A DNA stretch of 64,000 nucleotides from an uncultured beta proteobacterium. Its GTDB lineage: Bacteria > Pseudomonadota > Gammaproteobacteria > Burkholderiales > Rhodocyclaceae. This document shows, in pieces, positions 10,228 to 19,829 of this stretch; position 1 is the first letter of the stretch; every line of letters starts with the position of its first letter. A program made the position numbers and the translations under genes. The stretch is from NCBI GenBank assembly GCA_903908065.1, contig CAIVQO010000008.1, positions 28,654 to 92,653 on the forward strand, read 5' to 3'. The notes under the pieces were generated by a model. That model did no database searches and was not told the origin of the DNA. It worked only from the letters and a program-made list of their open reading frames with translations.

Positions 10228-11268
10228 ATGCGAACCGCCACCCTGGTCTTCCTGCTTCCCCTGATTGCCGCCTGCAGCGTGCCCGAGCCCCCGGCGCCGC
10301 CGCTGAAACTGGTGCGCACCTTGAAAGTCGGCGCTGAGGGGACGGCGAATTCGGCGCTGGATCGGGCCTACAGCGGTGAAGTACGCGCCCGCATCGAGAC
10401 CACATTGGGCTTTCGCATCGGCGGCAAGATCGTCGAGCGCCTGGTCGACGCCGGGCAGGCGGTGAAGGCTGGCCAGGTGCTGGCGCGCCTCGACCCGGCG
10501 GATGCGGCGCTGCAGGCAACCCAAGCCGAAGCGCAGCGCGCCTTGGCAGCGGCCGACCTGGCGCGTTACCGGGATCTGAAGGCAAAGAATTTCATCAGTG
10601 CGTCGGCGCTCGATGCGCGCGAAACCACCTTCAAGGCGGCTGAAGCGCAGGCGGCGCTGGCGCGCAACCAATCGACTTACACGACACTGGCCGCCGATCG
10701 CGCGGGCGTGATCGGCCAGGTGCTGGCCGAGCCGGGACAGGTGGTCGGCGCCGGGCAGGCCGTGTTTCGGCTGGCACCCGACGGCGAACGGGAGATCGCG
10801 ATTTCGATACCGGAAAGCGAAGTCGGCCGCTTCAAGCTGGGCCAGCCCGCCGAGGTGAAGCTGTGGTCTGGCGCCGACAAGGCAATCCAGGGCCGTTTGC
10901 GCGAGGTATCACCCGCCGCCGATCCGGTGACCCGAACCTTTGCCGCACGCATTGCACTCAAGGATGCCGACCCGCGTCTGGCGCTGGGCATGACCGCCAC
11001 CGTGCGTTTCCCCTTGGGCGAAGCGGCCGGTGCGAGCCGACAGCTAATCCCGCTGAGCGCGATCTTCCAGCAGGGCGAGCAGGCGGCGGTATGGAAAGTC
11101 GGCGCTGACGGTACGGTGAATCTGCAGAAGATTACCGTCGCGGCCTACACCGATGCCGGCGCAGTGGTCAGTGAAGGGCTCGCCGGCGGCGAGACCATCG
11201 TCGCGGCGGGAGTAAATCTGCTGACCACCGGTGAAAAGGTTCGCATCGCCCAGGCCAACGCCAAATGA
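10228..11268 (+). CDS. RND efflux periplasmic adaptor 2
   Basis: The second membrane fusion protein of the operon, 346 residues from ATG 10228, which follows an AAGGAG Shine-Dalgarno sequence; the track start at 10168 lies inside the upstream permease. It has a lipoprotein signal (LLPLIAACS), a lipoyl half GGKIVERLVDAGQAVKAGQVL, a short helical hairpin, a second lipoyl half with GVIGQVLAEPGQVVGAG, then the beta-barrel. It is shorter and clearly not a recent duplicate of adaptor 1. Its stop overlaps the next permease start (ATGA). Confidence 0.93.
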   Translation: MRTATLVFLLPLIAACSVPEPPAPPLKLVRTLKVGAEGTANSALDRAYSGEVRARIETTLGFRIGGKIVERLVDAGQAVKAGQVLARLDPADAALQATQAEAQRALAAADLARYRDLKAKNFISASALDARETTFKAAEAQAALARNQSTYTTLAADRAGVIGQVLAEPGQVVGAGQAVFRLAPDGEREIAISIPESEVGRFKLGQPAEVKLWSGADKAIQGRLREVSPAADPVTRTFAARIALKDADPRLALGMTATVRFPLGEAAGASRQLIPLSAIFQQGEQAAVWKVGADGTVNLQKITVAAYTDAGAVVSEGLAGGETIVAAGVNLLTTGEKVRIAQANAK

Positions 11269-14200
11269 GGCAGCTCAATCTCTCCGAATGGGCCCTGCGG
11301 CACCAGTCGATGGTGCTCTACCTGATGATCGTGTTCATGGTCGGCGGGGTGATTTCCTTCCTCAAGCTCGGCCGTGCCGAAGACCCGGACTTCACCTTCA
11401 AGGTCATGGTGGTACGTACCCTGTGGCCGGGCGCCTCCGCGGCGCAGGTGGAACAGCAGCTGACCGAGCGCATCGAGAAGAAACTGGCCGAGACGCCGTG
11501 GGTGGACGTGCTGCGCACCGCGTCGAAGCCGGGCGAATCCCTGACCATCGTGATCCTCAAGGACTACACGCCGAAGACCGAGGTTCCCGAGGCCTGGCGC
11601 CAGGTGCGCAAGAAGCTCGACGACATCCGCCATACCCTGCCGGCGGGCGTGCAAGGCCCCTTCCCCAACGACGAGTTCGGCGACGTGCAGATCAAGGTCT
11701 TCGCCCTGGTCGCGCGCGATGACAAGACCGGTTACGGCATGGGCGACCTGCGCCGCGAGGCCGACCGCCTGGCGCGCGAACTGCGCCGGGTGAACGACGT
11801 GAAGAAGATCGAGCTGATCGGCGTGCAGGACGAAAAGATCTACATCGACGTCAGCCCCGCGCGCCTGGCGGCGATGGGCCTGGTGCCGACCCAGGTGTTC
11901 GATGCGCTGCAGCGGCAGAACGCCGTGGTGCCGGCGGGCCAGGTGGAAACGGAGACCGATCGCGTGCGCCTGCGCGTCAGCGGCCCGTTCGACAGCGTCG
12001 AGGCCTTGCGTGAAGCCAGCCTTTCCGTCGGCGGACGCAGTTTCCGCCTTGGCGACATTGCCCGCGTCACGCGCGGCCTGGCCGATCCGCCGCAGCCGCG
12101 GATGCGCGTGGCCGGGCGCGATGCGATCGGGCTCGGCATCGTCATGGCCAAGGGCGGCAACGTGATCGCGCTGGGCGACAACCTGTCCGCGACCATGGAC
12201 CGCCTGAAGCAGGATCTGCCGGTGGGCATGGACATCCATACCGTGTTCGACCAGCCGCAGATCGTCAAGACCTCGCTCAACCTGTTCGTCAGCACCCTCG
12301 GCGAGGCGATGGTGATCGTGCTCGCGGTGTCCTTCCTCAGTCTCGGCTGGCGCACCGGCACCGTGGTGGCGCTGTCGATTCCGCTGGTGCTGGCGATGAC
12401 CTTCCTCGCCATGAGCGTGTTCGGCATCGACCTGCAACGCATTTCGCTGGGCGCGCTGGTGATAGCCCTGGGCCTGCTGGTCGATGACGCGATCATTGCC
12501 GCGGAAATGATGGTGGTGAAAATGGAGCAAGGCTGGGATCGCTTCAAGGCCGCCACCTTCGCCTACACCTCGACGGCCTTCCCGATGCTGACCGGAACGC
12601 TGATCACCGCCGCCGGCTTCACGCCGGTGGGCTTCGCCAAATCCGGTGCGGGCGAGTACACGATCTCGATTTTCCAGGTGGTGACGATCGCCCTGCTGGC
12701 CTCGTGGATCGTGGCCGTGGTGTTCACGCCCTGGCTTGGCTACAAGCTGCTGGACCCGGCGAAGCTGCGTGCGATCGGCGAGAAGCACGGCGGCGACATT
12801 TACGATTCCCCCTTCTACCGCCGCTTCCGCGCCCTGGTGGTGTGGTGCCTGCGTCACCGCTGGCTGGTGATCGGCGCCACCATTGGTGTCTTCGGCCTGT
12901 CGCTGGTGGCCTTCAACAAGGGGGTGCAGAAGCAGTTCTTCCCGGCCGCCAGCCGTCCCGAAATCATGATCGATATCTGGCTGCCGCAGGGTGCGTCGCT
13001 GAAAGCCACGGCGCGCGAAGTCAAGCGGGTCGAAGCCCTGCTGGAAAAGGACGACAACATCGCCTCGTGGTCGTCCTACATCGGCAATGGTGCGCCGCGC
13101 TTCTTCCTCTCGCTCGACCAGCAACTGTTCGCCGACAACTTTGGCCAGATGGTGATCGTGACCAAGGGGCTCAAGGAGCGCGAGATCGTCAAGCAGCGCC
13201 TGGAGCAGGCCTTCGAGTCGGCCGACGGCGCCTGGTCGCATCTGCGGCTGCGCGTGGTGCGCCTGGAAAACGGCCCGCCGGTCGGTTATCCGGTGCAGTT
13301 CCGCGTGCTTGGCGAAGACCTTGCCGCCCTGCGCGACAACGCGGAGGGCATTGCTGCCGTGATGCGGGCACATCCCAATCTGCGCAACGTCAATTTCGAC
13401 TGGAACGACAAGGTCAAGTCGGTGCGCGTAGAGATCGACCAGGAGCGGGCACGGGCACTCGGTGTCTCCAGCCAGGATGTGGCACTGATGCTGCAGGGCT
13501 GGCTGGTGGGCGCCACGGTGACGCAGTATCGCGAGGCCGACCAACTGATCGACGTGGTCTGGCGCGCCGATTCCGGGCGCGGCGAGGCGGCTGCGGATCC
13601 GCGCAGCCTGACGCGCCTGCCCGACCTCGACATCGTTTCCGCCAGCGGGCGTCACATCCCGTTGGCGCAGGTGGCGAAGCTGGTGCCGGTGCTGGAAGAG
13701 GGCCTGATCTGGCGCCGCGATCGCTTGCCGACTATTACGGTACGCGCCGACGCCATCGGTGCCATGCAGCCGGCCGCCATCTCGGCGCAGATCGATGCGC
13801 AGTTGCTGGAGCTGCGTGCCAAGCTGCCCCCCGGCTTCCGCATCGAACTCGGCGGTTCGACCGAGGAGTCGGCCAAGGGCGAGAACTCGATCAAGGCGGT
13901 CGTGCCCCTGATGATCGTCGGCGTCATCACCCTGCTGATGATGCAGCTGCAAAGCCTTTCGCGGACCTTCATGGTGCTGCTCACGGCGCCGCTGGGCCTG
14001 ATCGGCGTCACCCTGGCGCTGCTGGTGTTCCAAGTGCCCTACGGCTTCGTTGCCAACCTGGGCGTGATTGCCCTGATGGGCATGATCCTGCGCAACTCGG
14101 TGATCCTGGTGGATCAGATCGAACAGGACGAGCAGGCCGGCAAGAGCGAATGGGATGCCATCGTCGGCTCGACCGTGCGTCGCTTCCGGCCCATCGTACT

Positions 14201-14384
14201 GACCGCCGGGGCGGCAATTTTCGCCATGATTCCGCTGACGCGCCAGGTGTTCTGGGGGCCGATGGCGGTGGCGATCATGGGTGGCCTGATCGTCGCAACG
14301 GTGCTGACCTGCCTGTTCCTGCCGGCGCTCTACGCCGCCTGGTTCCGGGTGCGCGAGCCCGATGCGACGGCGGTGGAGGCGTAG
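11265..14384 (+). CDS. RND efflux permease 2
   Basis: A 1,039-residue RND transporter beginning MRQLNLSEWALRHQSMVLYL. TM4 has LGLLVDDAIIAAEMM with the paired proton-relay aspartates. A second copy of the membrane half is evident near the C-terminus (LGVIALMGMILRNSVILVDQIEQD). It is translationally coupled to adaptor 2. Sequence similarity to permease 1 is only at family level, so the operon encodes two distinct pumps or a heteromeric pair. A 1,089-residue antisense ORF over this gene is a GC-driven shadow. Confidence 0.93.
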   Translation: MRQLNLSEWALRHQSMVLYLMIVFMVGGVISFLKLGRAEDPDFTFKVMVVRTLWPGASAAQVEQQLTERIEKKLAETPWVDVLRTASKPGESLTIVILKDYTPKTEVPEAWRQVRKKLDDIRHTLPAGVQGPFPNDEFGDVQIKVFALVARDDKTGYGMGDLRREADRLARELRRVNDVKKIELIGVQDEKIYIDVSPARLAAMGLVPTQVFDALQRQNAVVPAGQVETETDRVRLRVSGPFDSVEALREASLSVGGRSFRLGDIARVTRGLADPPQPRMRVAGRDAIGLGIVMAKGGNVIALGDNLSATMDRLKQDLPVGMDIHTVFDQPQIVKTSLNLFVSTLGEAMVIVLAVSFLSLGWRTGTVVALSIPLVLAMTFLAMSVFGIDLQRISLGALVIALGLLVDDAIIAAEMMVVKMEQGWDRFKAATFAYTSTAFPMLTGTLITAAGFTPVGFAKSGAGEYTISIFQVVTIALLASWIVAVVFTPWLGYKLLDPAKLRAIGEKHGGDIYDSPFYRRFRALVVWCLRHRWLVIGATIGVFGLSLVAFNKGVQKQFFPAASRPEIMIDIWLPQGASLKATAREVKRVEALLEKDDNIASWSSYIGNGAPRFFLSLDQQLFADNFGQMVIVTKGLKEREIVKQRLEQAFESADGAWSHLRLRVVRLENGPPVGYPVQFRVLGEDLAALRDNAEGIAAVMRAHPNLRNVNFDWNDKVKSVRVEIDQERARALGVSSQDVALMLQGWLVGATVTQYREADQLIDVVWRADSGRGEAAADPRSLTRLPDLDIVSASGRHIPLAQVAKLVPVLEEGLIWRRDRLPTITVRADAIGAMQPAAISAQIDAQLLELRAKLPPGFRIELGGSTEESAKGENSIKAVVPLMIVGVITLLMMQLQSLSRTFMVLLTAPLGLIGVTLALLVFQVPYGFVANLGVIALMGMILRNSVILVDQIEQDEQAGKSEWDAIVGSTVRRFRPIVLTAGAAIFAMIPLTRQVFWGPMAVAIMGGLIVATVLTCLFLPALYAAWFRVREPDATAVEA

Positions 14385-14402
14385 AATCCACGGTCCGCCG
14401 GC

Positions 14403-14430
14403 TTGGCCGTGCATTAGACTATGCTAATAT
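14403..14430 (+). promoter_or_regulatory. Candidate promoter for pcm
   Basis: TTGGCC (14403-14408) and TAATAT (14425-14430) are spaced by 16 bases in an AT-rich patch between the permease stop and pcm. A clear AGGAGA Shine-Dalgarno sequence follows at 14439-14444. This gives pcm-rhodanese-tolC expression independent of the efflux operon. Confidence 0.55.
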
Positions 14431-14448
14431 AGATTCTCAGGAGAAATC

Positions 14449-15099
14449 ATGAACTTCGAGCAGGCCCGCTACAACATGATCGAGCAGCAACTGCGCCCCT
14501 GGAAGGTGCTCGACCCCGATGTGCTGGATGTTCTCCACGTCGTCAAGCGCGAGGAGTTCGTGCCGGCCGCGCATCGTCGCCTGGCCTTCGCCGATACCGA
14601 AATCGTGCTGGATAACGGCACCGCCATGTTCGCCCCCAAGGTCGAAGCCCATGCGCTGCAGGCGCTGGCGATGAAGAAGCATGAAAATGTGCTGGAAGTC
14701 GGCACCGGATCGGGTTACATGGCGGCCCTGCTGGGCGCGCATGCCGACCACGTCTGGTCGGTGGAAATCGATGCGCAGCAGGCGGATGCCGCACGCGCAA
14801 ACTTGCAGCGCGCCGGCGTCAGCAATGTCGTGGTCGAGGTCGGCAACGGCCTGGCCGGACTCGCTGCGCACGCTCCCTACGATGCGGTGATGGTGTCGGG
14901 CTCGGTGCATAAGGTGCCGCAGGTATTGCTCGATCAACTCAAGCCGGGCGGTCGCCTGTTCGCCATCGAGGGCGAGTCGCCGGCCAAGGAGGCGGTGCTT
15001 TACACCCGAGTCGGCGACGATTTCCGTCGGGTTGCGGTGTTCGAGATCGAAGTCGCTGCCCTGCGCGAGGCCGAGCCGGCGCAGAAATTCGTGTTCTGA
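14449..15099 (+). CDS. pcm: Protein-L-isoaspartate O-methyltransferase
   Basis: A 216-residue SAM-dependent methyltransferase that repairs isoaspartyl residues in aged proteins. N-terminal QARYNMIEQQLRPWKVLD and FADTEIVLDNGTAMFAPKVEA are family-typical. Motif I is NVLEVGTGSGYMAALLG, followed by VEID and the post-motif KPGGRLFAIEG. It sits one base-overlap ahead of a rhodanese and tolC, an order I associate with betaproteobacteria. The start has a strong Shine-Dalgarno sequence. Confidence 0.93.
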   Translation: MNFEQARYNMIEQQLRPWKVLDPDVLDVLHVVKREEFVPAAHRRLAFADTEIVLDNGTAMFAPKVEAHALQALAMKKHENVLEVGTGSGYMAALLGAHADHVWSVEIDAQQADAARANLQRAGVSNVVVEVGNGLAGLAAHAPYDAVMVSGSVHKVPQVLLDQLKPGGRLFAIEGESPAKEAVLYTRVGDDFRRVAVFEIEVAALREAEPAQKFVF

Positions 15100-15422
15100 T
15101 GCGCCAGCTGTCGGCGACGCAATTGCAGGCATGGCTGGCGGACCCCCAACGCGCCAAGCCGGTGCTGCTCGATGTGCGCGAACCCTGGGAGTTCGAAACC
15201 TGCCGCATCGCCGGCTCGCTTTCGATGCCCATGCGCGGCATTCCGGCGCGTTACCACGAGTTGAAGAAGGACGCCGAGATCGTGATGGTCTGCCACCACG
15301 GCGCACGCAGCTTCCAGGCCGGCATGTTCCTGGAGCAAATGGGTTTCACCGGCATCATCAACCTGCATGGCGGTGTTGCCGCCTGGGCCAGGGACGTCGA
15401 TCCGAAAATGCCAACGTATTGA
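15099..15422 (+). CDS. Rhodanese-domain sulfurtransferase
   Basis: A 107-residue single rhodanese domain: LLDVREPWEFETCRIAGSLSMP near the start and the active-site loop VCHHGARS with catalytic Cys65. Such small rhodaneses accept or donate persulfide sulfur. The TGATG overlap with pcm indicates co-translation. The physiological sulfur partner cannot be read from sequence. Confidence 0.92.
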   Translation: MRQLSATQLQAWLADPQRAKPVLLDVREPWEFETCRIAGSLSMPMRGIPARYHELKKDAEIVMVCHHGARSFQAGMFLEQMGFTGIINLHGGVAAWARDVDPKMPTY

Positions 15423-15441
15423 ATCGAGCCGTGGAGTACTT

Positions 15442-16764
15442 ATGAAGAAGACCTTGCCCCTGATCCTCGCCGGCTGTATTGCCACTGGCCTCGCCCATGG
15501 CGCCGACCTGTTGGGAGTATATCGGGACGCCGTTGCCTACGACGCGCAGTTTGCCGCAGCCCGCGCCGCGTTGGCGGCCGGGCAGGAAAAGCTGCCGCAA
15601 GGCCGCTCCGGATTGCTGCCGACGATCGGACTGTCCGCCAACTCGACATGGAACGACATCGAAACCACGCGGCGCTTGAACGGTGCTGCCACGACGACTA
15701 CCCAATACAACAGCAACGGTTGGACGGTGCAGCTGACGCAACCCCTGTTCCGCTGGCAGAACTGGGTCGGCTATACCCAGTCCGAACTCGCCGTGGCGCA
15801 GGCCGAAGCCCAGTTCGTTGCCGCCCGCCAGGACCTCATCGTGCGTGTCGCCCAGGCCTACTTCGACGTCCTGCTGGCGCAGGACGTGCTGGCCACGGCC
15901 AAGGCGCAGAAAGTCGCGATCACCGAGCAGCTCGAATCGGCAAAGCGCAATTTCGAAGTCGGCACCGCGACCATCACCGATACGCACGAAGCCCAGGCGC
16001 GTTTCGACCTGACCTCGGCCCAGGAAATCGCGGCGGAAAACGATCTGGCAGTCAAGCGACAAGCCTTGCGCAGCGTCATTGGCAAGGAGCCCGAAGGCTT
16101 GAAGAACCTGCGCAGCGGCGTGCAGCTGGCCGGGCCGCAGCCGGCCGACATCAACAAGTGGGTGGAACTGGCGGAAGCCGGCAGTGCCTCGGTGCAGATC
16201 TACCAGGCGCTGAGCGAGATCGCGCAGCGTGAAGTCGAAAAGCAGCGTGCCGGCCACTACCCGACACTGGACCTGGTCGCGACCCATGGCAAGAGCGGCA
16301 GCGGCTTCAGTTCCACCACCGGCAGCGGCACTGACAGCAAGAGCAGCACCATCGGCGTGCAGCTGTCGATTCCCCTGTTTGCCGGCGGAGCGACCGTTTC
16401 CAAGGATCGCGAAGCCGTTGCCTTGAAGGAAAAGGCGGCGGCCGACCTCGACAACGCGCGCCGTACCGCGGCACTGAACGCGCGCCAGGCCTATCTTGGC
16501 GTCAGTTCCGGCCTGGCCCAGGTCAAGGCCTACGAAGCGGCGATCACGTCCTCGCAGTCGGCGGTGGATTCGAACAAGCTGGGTTACGAAGTCGGCGTAC
16601 GGATCAACATCGATGTGCTGAATGCGCAAAGCCAGCTGTTTGACACCCGGCAGAAACTGGCCAAGGCCAGGCTGGATACCCTGGGTGCTCTGCTCAAGCT
16701 CAAGGCGGCGGCGGGAACGCTGGGCGAAGAAGACGTCGCCGCGATCAACGCACTGCTCGACTGA
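15442..16764 (+). CDS. TolC-family outer-membrane efflux channel
   Basis: A 440-residue protein from ATG 15442, with signal peptide MKKTLPLILAGCIATGLAHG then mature ADLLGVYRDAVAYDAQF, typical of TolC. Two OEP repeats with long heptad-like helices are visible, and the family segment VAQAYFDVLLAQDVLATAKAQ. It forms the trimeric channel used by RND and type I export systems and could serve the two pumps upstream. The track start at 15367 lies within the rhodanese. Its 3' end overlaps convergent waaA by 20 bases. Confidence 0.93.
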   Translation: MKKTLPLILAGCIATGLAHGADLLGVYRDAVAYDAQFAAARAALAAGQEKLPQGRSGLLPTIGLSANSTWNDIETTRRLNGAATTTTQYNSNGWTVQLTQPLFRWQNWVGYTQSELAVAQAEAQFVAARQDLIVRVAQAYFDVLLAQDVLATAKAQKVAITEQLESAKRNFEVGTATITDTHEAQARFDLTSAQEIAAENDLAVKRQALRSVIGKEPEGLKNLRSGVQLAGPQPADINKWVELAEAGSASVQIYQALSEIAQREVEKQRAGHYPTLDLVATHGKSGSGFSSTTGSGTDSKSSTIGVQLSIPLFAGGATVSKDREAVALKEKAAADLDNARRTAALNARQAYLGVSSGLAQVKAYEAAITSSQSAVDSNKLGYEVGVRINIDVLNAQSQLFDTRQKLAKARLDTLGALLKLKAAAGTLGEEDVAAINALLD

Positions 16765-18028
16765 TCAATTCCATGGTCCTTGCCGTGGCGCCGCGATGGC
16801 GCCCGGCAAAATCCTTTCCCGCGGCGGCCATGCGGGCACGCGCCGCCGGGTTCGACAGCAATGCGGTGACTGCGCTGATCAAATCATCCGCATCGGATAT
16901 CGCCTGGGCCGCGCCGCATGCCAGTGCTTCCCGCGCCGCATCGGCGAAATTGCGCGTGGAAGGGCCGATGAGAATCGGCGTGCCGCAGGCGGCGGCCTCG
17001 ATCAGGTTCTGGCTGCCGTAATCCAGCAGGCTGCCGCCGATAAAGGCGAGGTCCGCCGAGACGTACCAGGCGAACATTTCGCCCATGCTGTCGCCCACCA
17101 GTATGTCGGTATCTGCGCTCACCGCTTCGCCTGCGCTGCGCCGCTGCACGCGGAACCCCCGTTCGCCGGCGAGGCGGACCACGTCATCGAAGCGCTGAGG
17201 ATGGCGTGGAACGATCACCAACAAGGGCCTGGCGCTCCCACCCGCTCCCGTTCGTGCTTCGGGCAAGGCTTTGCGCCAGGCTTCCAGGATCAGAGCCTCT
17301 TCGCCTTCGCGGGTGCTGGCGGCGAGCCAGACGGCGCGATCGCCGCAACGATGACGCAGTTCCCTGCCGAGTTCGATCTGGGAGGGCGGCACGAGAATGT
17401 CGAACTTCAGGTTGCCGGTGACCGTAACGCCGACCGCCCCGAGGGAGGCCAGCCGCCCGGCGTCTGCTGGCGCCTGTGCCGCGACGGCGGTCAGCCTGCC
17501 CAGGGACTGCCGAGTCAGGGTGGAAAAGCGCGCATAGCGCCGCGCCGAGCGCTCGGACAAGCGGGCGTTCACCAGCAACAAGGGCACCGATTCGGCGCGA
17601 CAGGCGGCGATCAGGTTGGGCCAGAGTTCGGTTTCCAGGATCAGGCCGAAGTTGGGACGGAATTGGCGGAGGAAGCGGCGCATCGCACCGGGGGTGTCAT
17701 ACGGCAGATAGACCCGGCTTACGCTGTCGCCGTACAGCGATTCCGAGGTTTCGCGCCCGGTGGGTGTCATGTGGGTGAACAGGATGCGATGGCTTGGGTA
17801 GGCTTCGCGCAGGGCACTCACCAGCGGTTGCGCCGCCCGGGTTTCGCCGACCGATACGGCGTGTAGCCAGATGGTTGGCTTGCGACCCTCGTCCCTGCCG
17901 CCGTAGCGCGCAAAGCGCTCATGCCAGTGCGACAGGTAAGCCGGCTGACGCCGGGCACGCCAGAGGAGGTGGACCAGCGCCCAAGGCAGGAGGGCGAGTA
18001 TTGCCGCCGAATACAGCCAACGGGCCAT
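16745..18028 (-). CDS. waaA: 3-deoxy-D-manno-octulosonic acid (Kdo) transferase
   Basis: Transfers Kdo from CMP-Kdo to lipid A precursor at the inner membrane. The 427 residues from ATG 18028 open with a membrane anchor MARWLYSAAILALLPWALVH. They continue with the N-terminal GT-B domain WLHAVSVGETRAAQPLVSAL and the Kdo-transferase C-terminal block FIGGSLLDYGSQNLIEAAACG. The track ORF extends into waaC and is not the start. The gene overlaps the waaC stop as TGATG. Confidence 0.95.
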   Translation of the reverse strand: MARWLYSAAILALLPWALVHLLWRARRQPAYLSHWHERFARYGGRDEGRKPTIWLHAVSVGETRAAQPLVSALREAYPSHRILFTHMTPTGRETSESLYGDSVSRVYLPYDTPGAMRRFLRQFRPNFGLILETELWPNLIAACRAESVPLLLVNARLSERSARRYARFSTLTRQSLGRLTAVAAQAPADAGRLASLGAVGVTVTGNLKFDILVPPSQIELGRELRHRCGDRAVWLAASTREGEEALILEAWRKALPEARTGAGGSARPLLVIVPRHPQRFDDVVRLAGERGFRVQRRSAGEAVSADTDILVGDSMGEMFAWYVSADLAFIGGSLLDYGSQNLIEAAACGTPILIGPSTRNFADAAREALACGAAQAISDADDLISAVTALLSNPAARARMAAAGKDFAGRHRGATARTMELISRAVR

Positions 18029-19002
18029 CAGAGCAGTTCGCCGACAGCCGCCGTGGCTGCGTCGACCGATGGCGGCTGGCCGCGCGCGCCCAGGTTGACC
18101 GTGGGCGTCGAGGCAAGAACGCCGGTGAGCGCAGGATCGGATGCGGCGAACAAGGCCAGCGTGGGGCGACCCATGGCGGCCCCGAGGTGTACTAGGCCGG
18201 TGTCGACGCCGACGACGAGGGCGGCGCCGGCGATTCGGTAAGCCAGGTCGCCCAGGCGCGAGGGCGCCAGGGCCGCTGCGTCGGGGATTTGCGCGGCAAT
18301 GCGTTGCGCGCGCTGGAGTTCGGACGGGGTGCCGGCCGGCAGGCGACTGGCTATTCCACGTGCGCGCAAGGCGAGGCCAAGCGCGACCCAGGAGGATTCC
18401 GGCCACAGCTTGTCGTCGCGCGATGTGGCGGTGAGCAGCACGGCGTATGGAGAACCGGATGTGTCCGGTCCGTCACCCGTCCCCGCCAGAGTAGCTGGCG
18501 TACCGGCAATGGCAATGCCATAGTCGGGCGGGCCGTCGACCGCGTAGCCAGCGCACAGCGCTGCCAGGCGTCGATTGCGTTCGACGGCATGAAGCTCCCT
18601 GGATACGGCGTGGCGTTCGTCGTAAAAGCGGCTGGCCAGGGGTTCGCGTGCGGAGCGCCAGGCGTAGCCGCAGCGGCGAGCCTGCGCCAGATGCGTGATC
18701 AAGGCACTTTTGATCAGGCCCTGGGTATCGATCGCCAGGTTGTAGCGTGCGCTGCGCAGGCGTTTGCGCAATGCGCCGAACTCGTTGCGCGTGGCCTGAC
18801 TCGTAAGTCCGCGCCGCCAGCGGCGCATTGCCACCGGGATGACTTCGTTGACCCCCGGGTGCAGTCGCGGAATGTCGGCGAAGGCCTCCTCGACCACCCA
18901 ATCGATGCGGGCGGTCGGGAAGTGGCGGCGCAAATCGGTGACGACCGGCAGGTTGTGCACTACGTCGCCGAGCGAGGATGTCTTGATCAGGAGAATGCGC
19001 AT
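18028..19002 (-). CDS. waaC: Lipopolysaccharide heptosyltransferase I
   Basis: Adds the first heptose to Kdo of LPS inner core. The 324 residues start MRILLIKTSSLGDVVHNLPVV, the classic WaaC opening. They include IDWVVEEAFADIPRLHPGV, a sugar-nucleotide block, and LVVGVDTGLVHLGAAMGRPTLALF of the GT9 C-terminal domain. Overlap with waaA makes a two-gene core operon, divergent from the glycan cluster. Confidence 0.95.
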   Translation of the reverse strand: MRILLIKTSSLGDVVHNLPVVTDLRRHFPTARIDWVVEEAFADIPRLHPGVNEVIPVAMRRWRRGLTSQATRNEFGALRKRLRSARYNLAIDTQGLIKSALITHLAQARRCGYAWRSAREPLASRFYDERHAVSRELHAVERNRRLAALCAGYAVDGPPDYGIAIAGTPATLAGTGDGPDTSGSPYAVLLTATSRDDKLWPESSWVALGLALRARGIASRLPAGTPSELQRAQRIAAQIPDAAALAPSRLGDLAYRIAGAALVVGVDTGLVHLGAAMGRPTLALFAASDPALTGVLASTPTVNLGARGQPPSVDAATAAVGELL

Positions 19003-19067
19003 CGGAGAGGCGGGAGCTGACGCCTTGCGCCGTAGAATGCGAAGTATGCGAATTATATCCGGCCAAG

Positions 19068-19829
19068 ATGCCTGAGCTCCGGCAGCCGATTTCTGCCGTA
19101 CTGATTACCAAGAACGCCGCCGGACAGCTTTCCGAGTGCCTGGCAAGCCTGGTTTTTTGCGACGAAATCCTGGTGGTTGACTCCGGGAGCAGCGACGGCA
19201 CGCAAGCGCTTGCCGCTAAGGCTGGCGCTCGCGTGATCGATAGCGAATGGCGTGGTTTCGGACCGCAAAAGCAGTTTGCGGTGGAGCTGGCGGCGAACGA
19301 CTGGGTGCTGTGCATCGACGCCGACGAACGGGTCAGCGATGAGCTGCGCGAGTCTATCGCCGCCGTCCTGCTGGCGCCGACTCTTGGCGTCTATCGTTTT
19401 GCCCGCCGCAACCGTTTCATGGGCCGCTACCTGCGTCATGGCGAAGGTTATCCGGACTGGAGCCTGCGCCTCTTCGATCGCCGCCGTGCGAGGTGGTCGG
19501 ATGATCCGGTGCATGAGCGGGTGATCGCGCAGGGTGAAGTCGGGACCCTGGCCGGCGATTTGCTGCACGATTCGGCGGAGTCGCTGGAGACCTATCTGGC
19601 GAAGCAGAACCGTTACAGCACGCTGGCAGCCGAAGCGGCCCTGGCGCAGGGCAAGCGCGCCGGCGCGACGGCGTTGCTGATGTCGCCCCTGCTTCGCTTC
19701 ATCAAGTTCTATTTCCTGCGCCTGGGCCTGCTCGACGGCGTGCCGGGCCTGGTCCACATCCTCATCGGCTGCACGGCCAGCTTCGCCAAGTATGCGAAAA
19801 TGCTGGCTTTTCAGAAGAACCGCGCATGA
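19068..19829 (+). CDS. Family 2 glycosyltransferase (WaaE/KdtX-like, LPS core)
   Basis: A 253-residue GT-A glycosyltransferase: [33 protein letters not shown] and the metal-binding CIDADERV, then [23 protein letters not shown], typical of the WaaE/KdtX beta-1,4-glucosyltransferase group. The C-terminal hydrophobic stretch suggests membrane association. It is divergent to waaC and begins the 43-kb plus-strand run. It overlaps the next gene by 4 bases. Confidence 0.88.
   Translation: MPELRQPISAVLITKNAAGQLSECLASLVFCDEILVVDSGSSDGTQALAAKAGARVIDSEWRGFGPQKQFAVELAANDWVLCIDADERVSDELRESIAAVLLAPTLGVYRFARRNRFMGRYLRHGEGYPDWSLRLFDRRRARWSDDPVHERVIAQGEVGTLAGDLLHDSAESLETYLAKQNRYSTLAAEAALAQGKRAGATALLMSPLLRFIKFYFLRLGLLDGVPGLVHILIGCTASFAKYAKMLAFQKNRA

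Noticed and set aside
8739-10319. 526-residue antisense ORF over RND permease 1
   Set aside because: Same shadow effect; composition is biased and no family motif is seen.
11145-14414. 1,089-residue antisense ORF over RND permease 2
   Set aside because: His/Gln/Asp/Arg-rich translation typical of the complement of a GC-rich gene; no recognisable domain, while the plus strand encodes a clear RND transporter.
19003-19067. JUMPstart/ops element or clear promoter before the glycan cluster
   Set aside because: No GGCGGTAG-type element and no well-spaced -35/-10 pair could be found; AATTATATCC alone is not enough.
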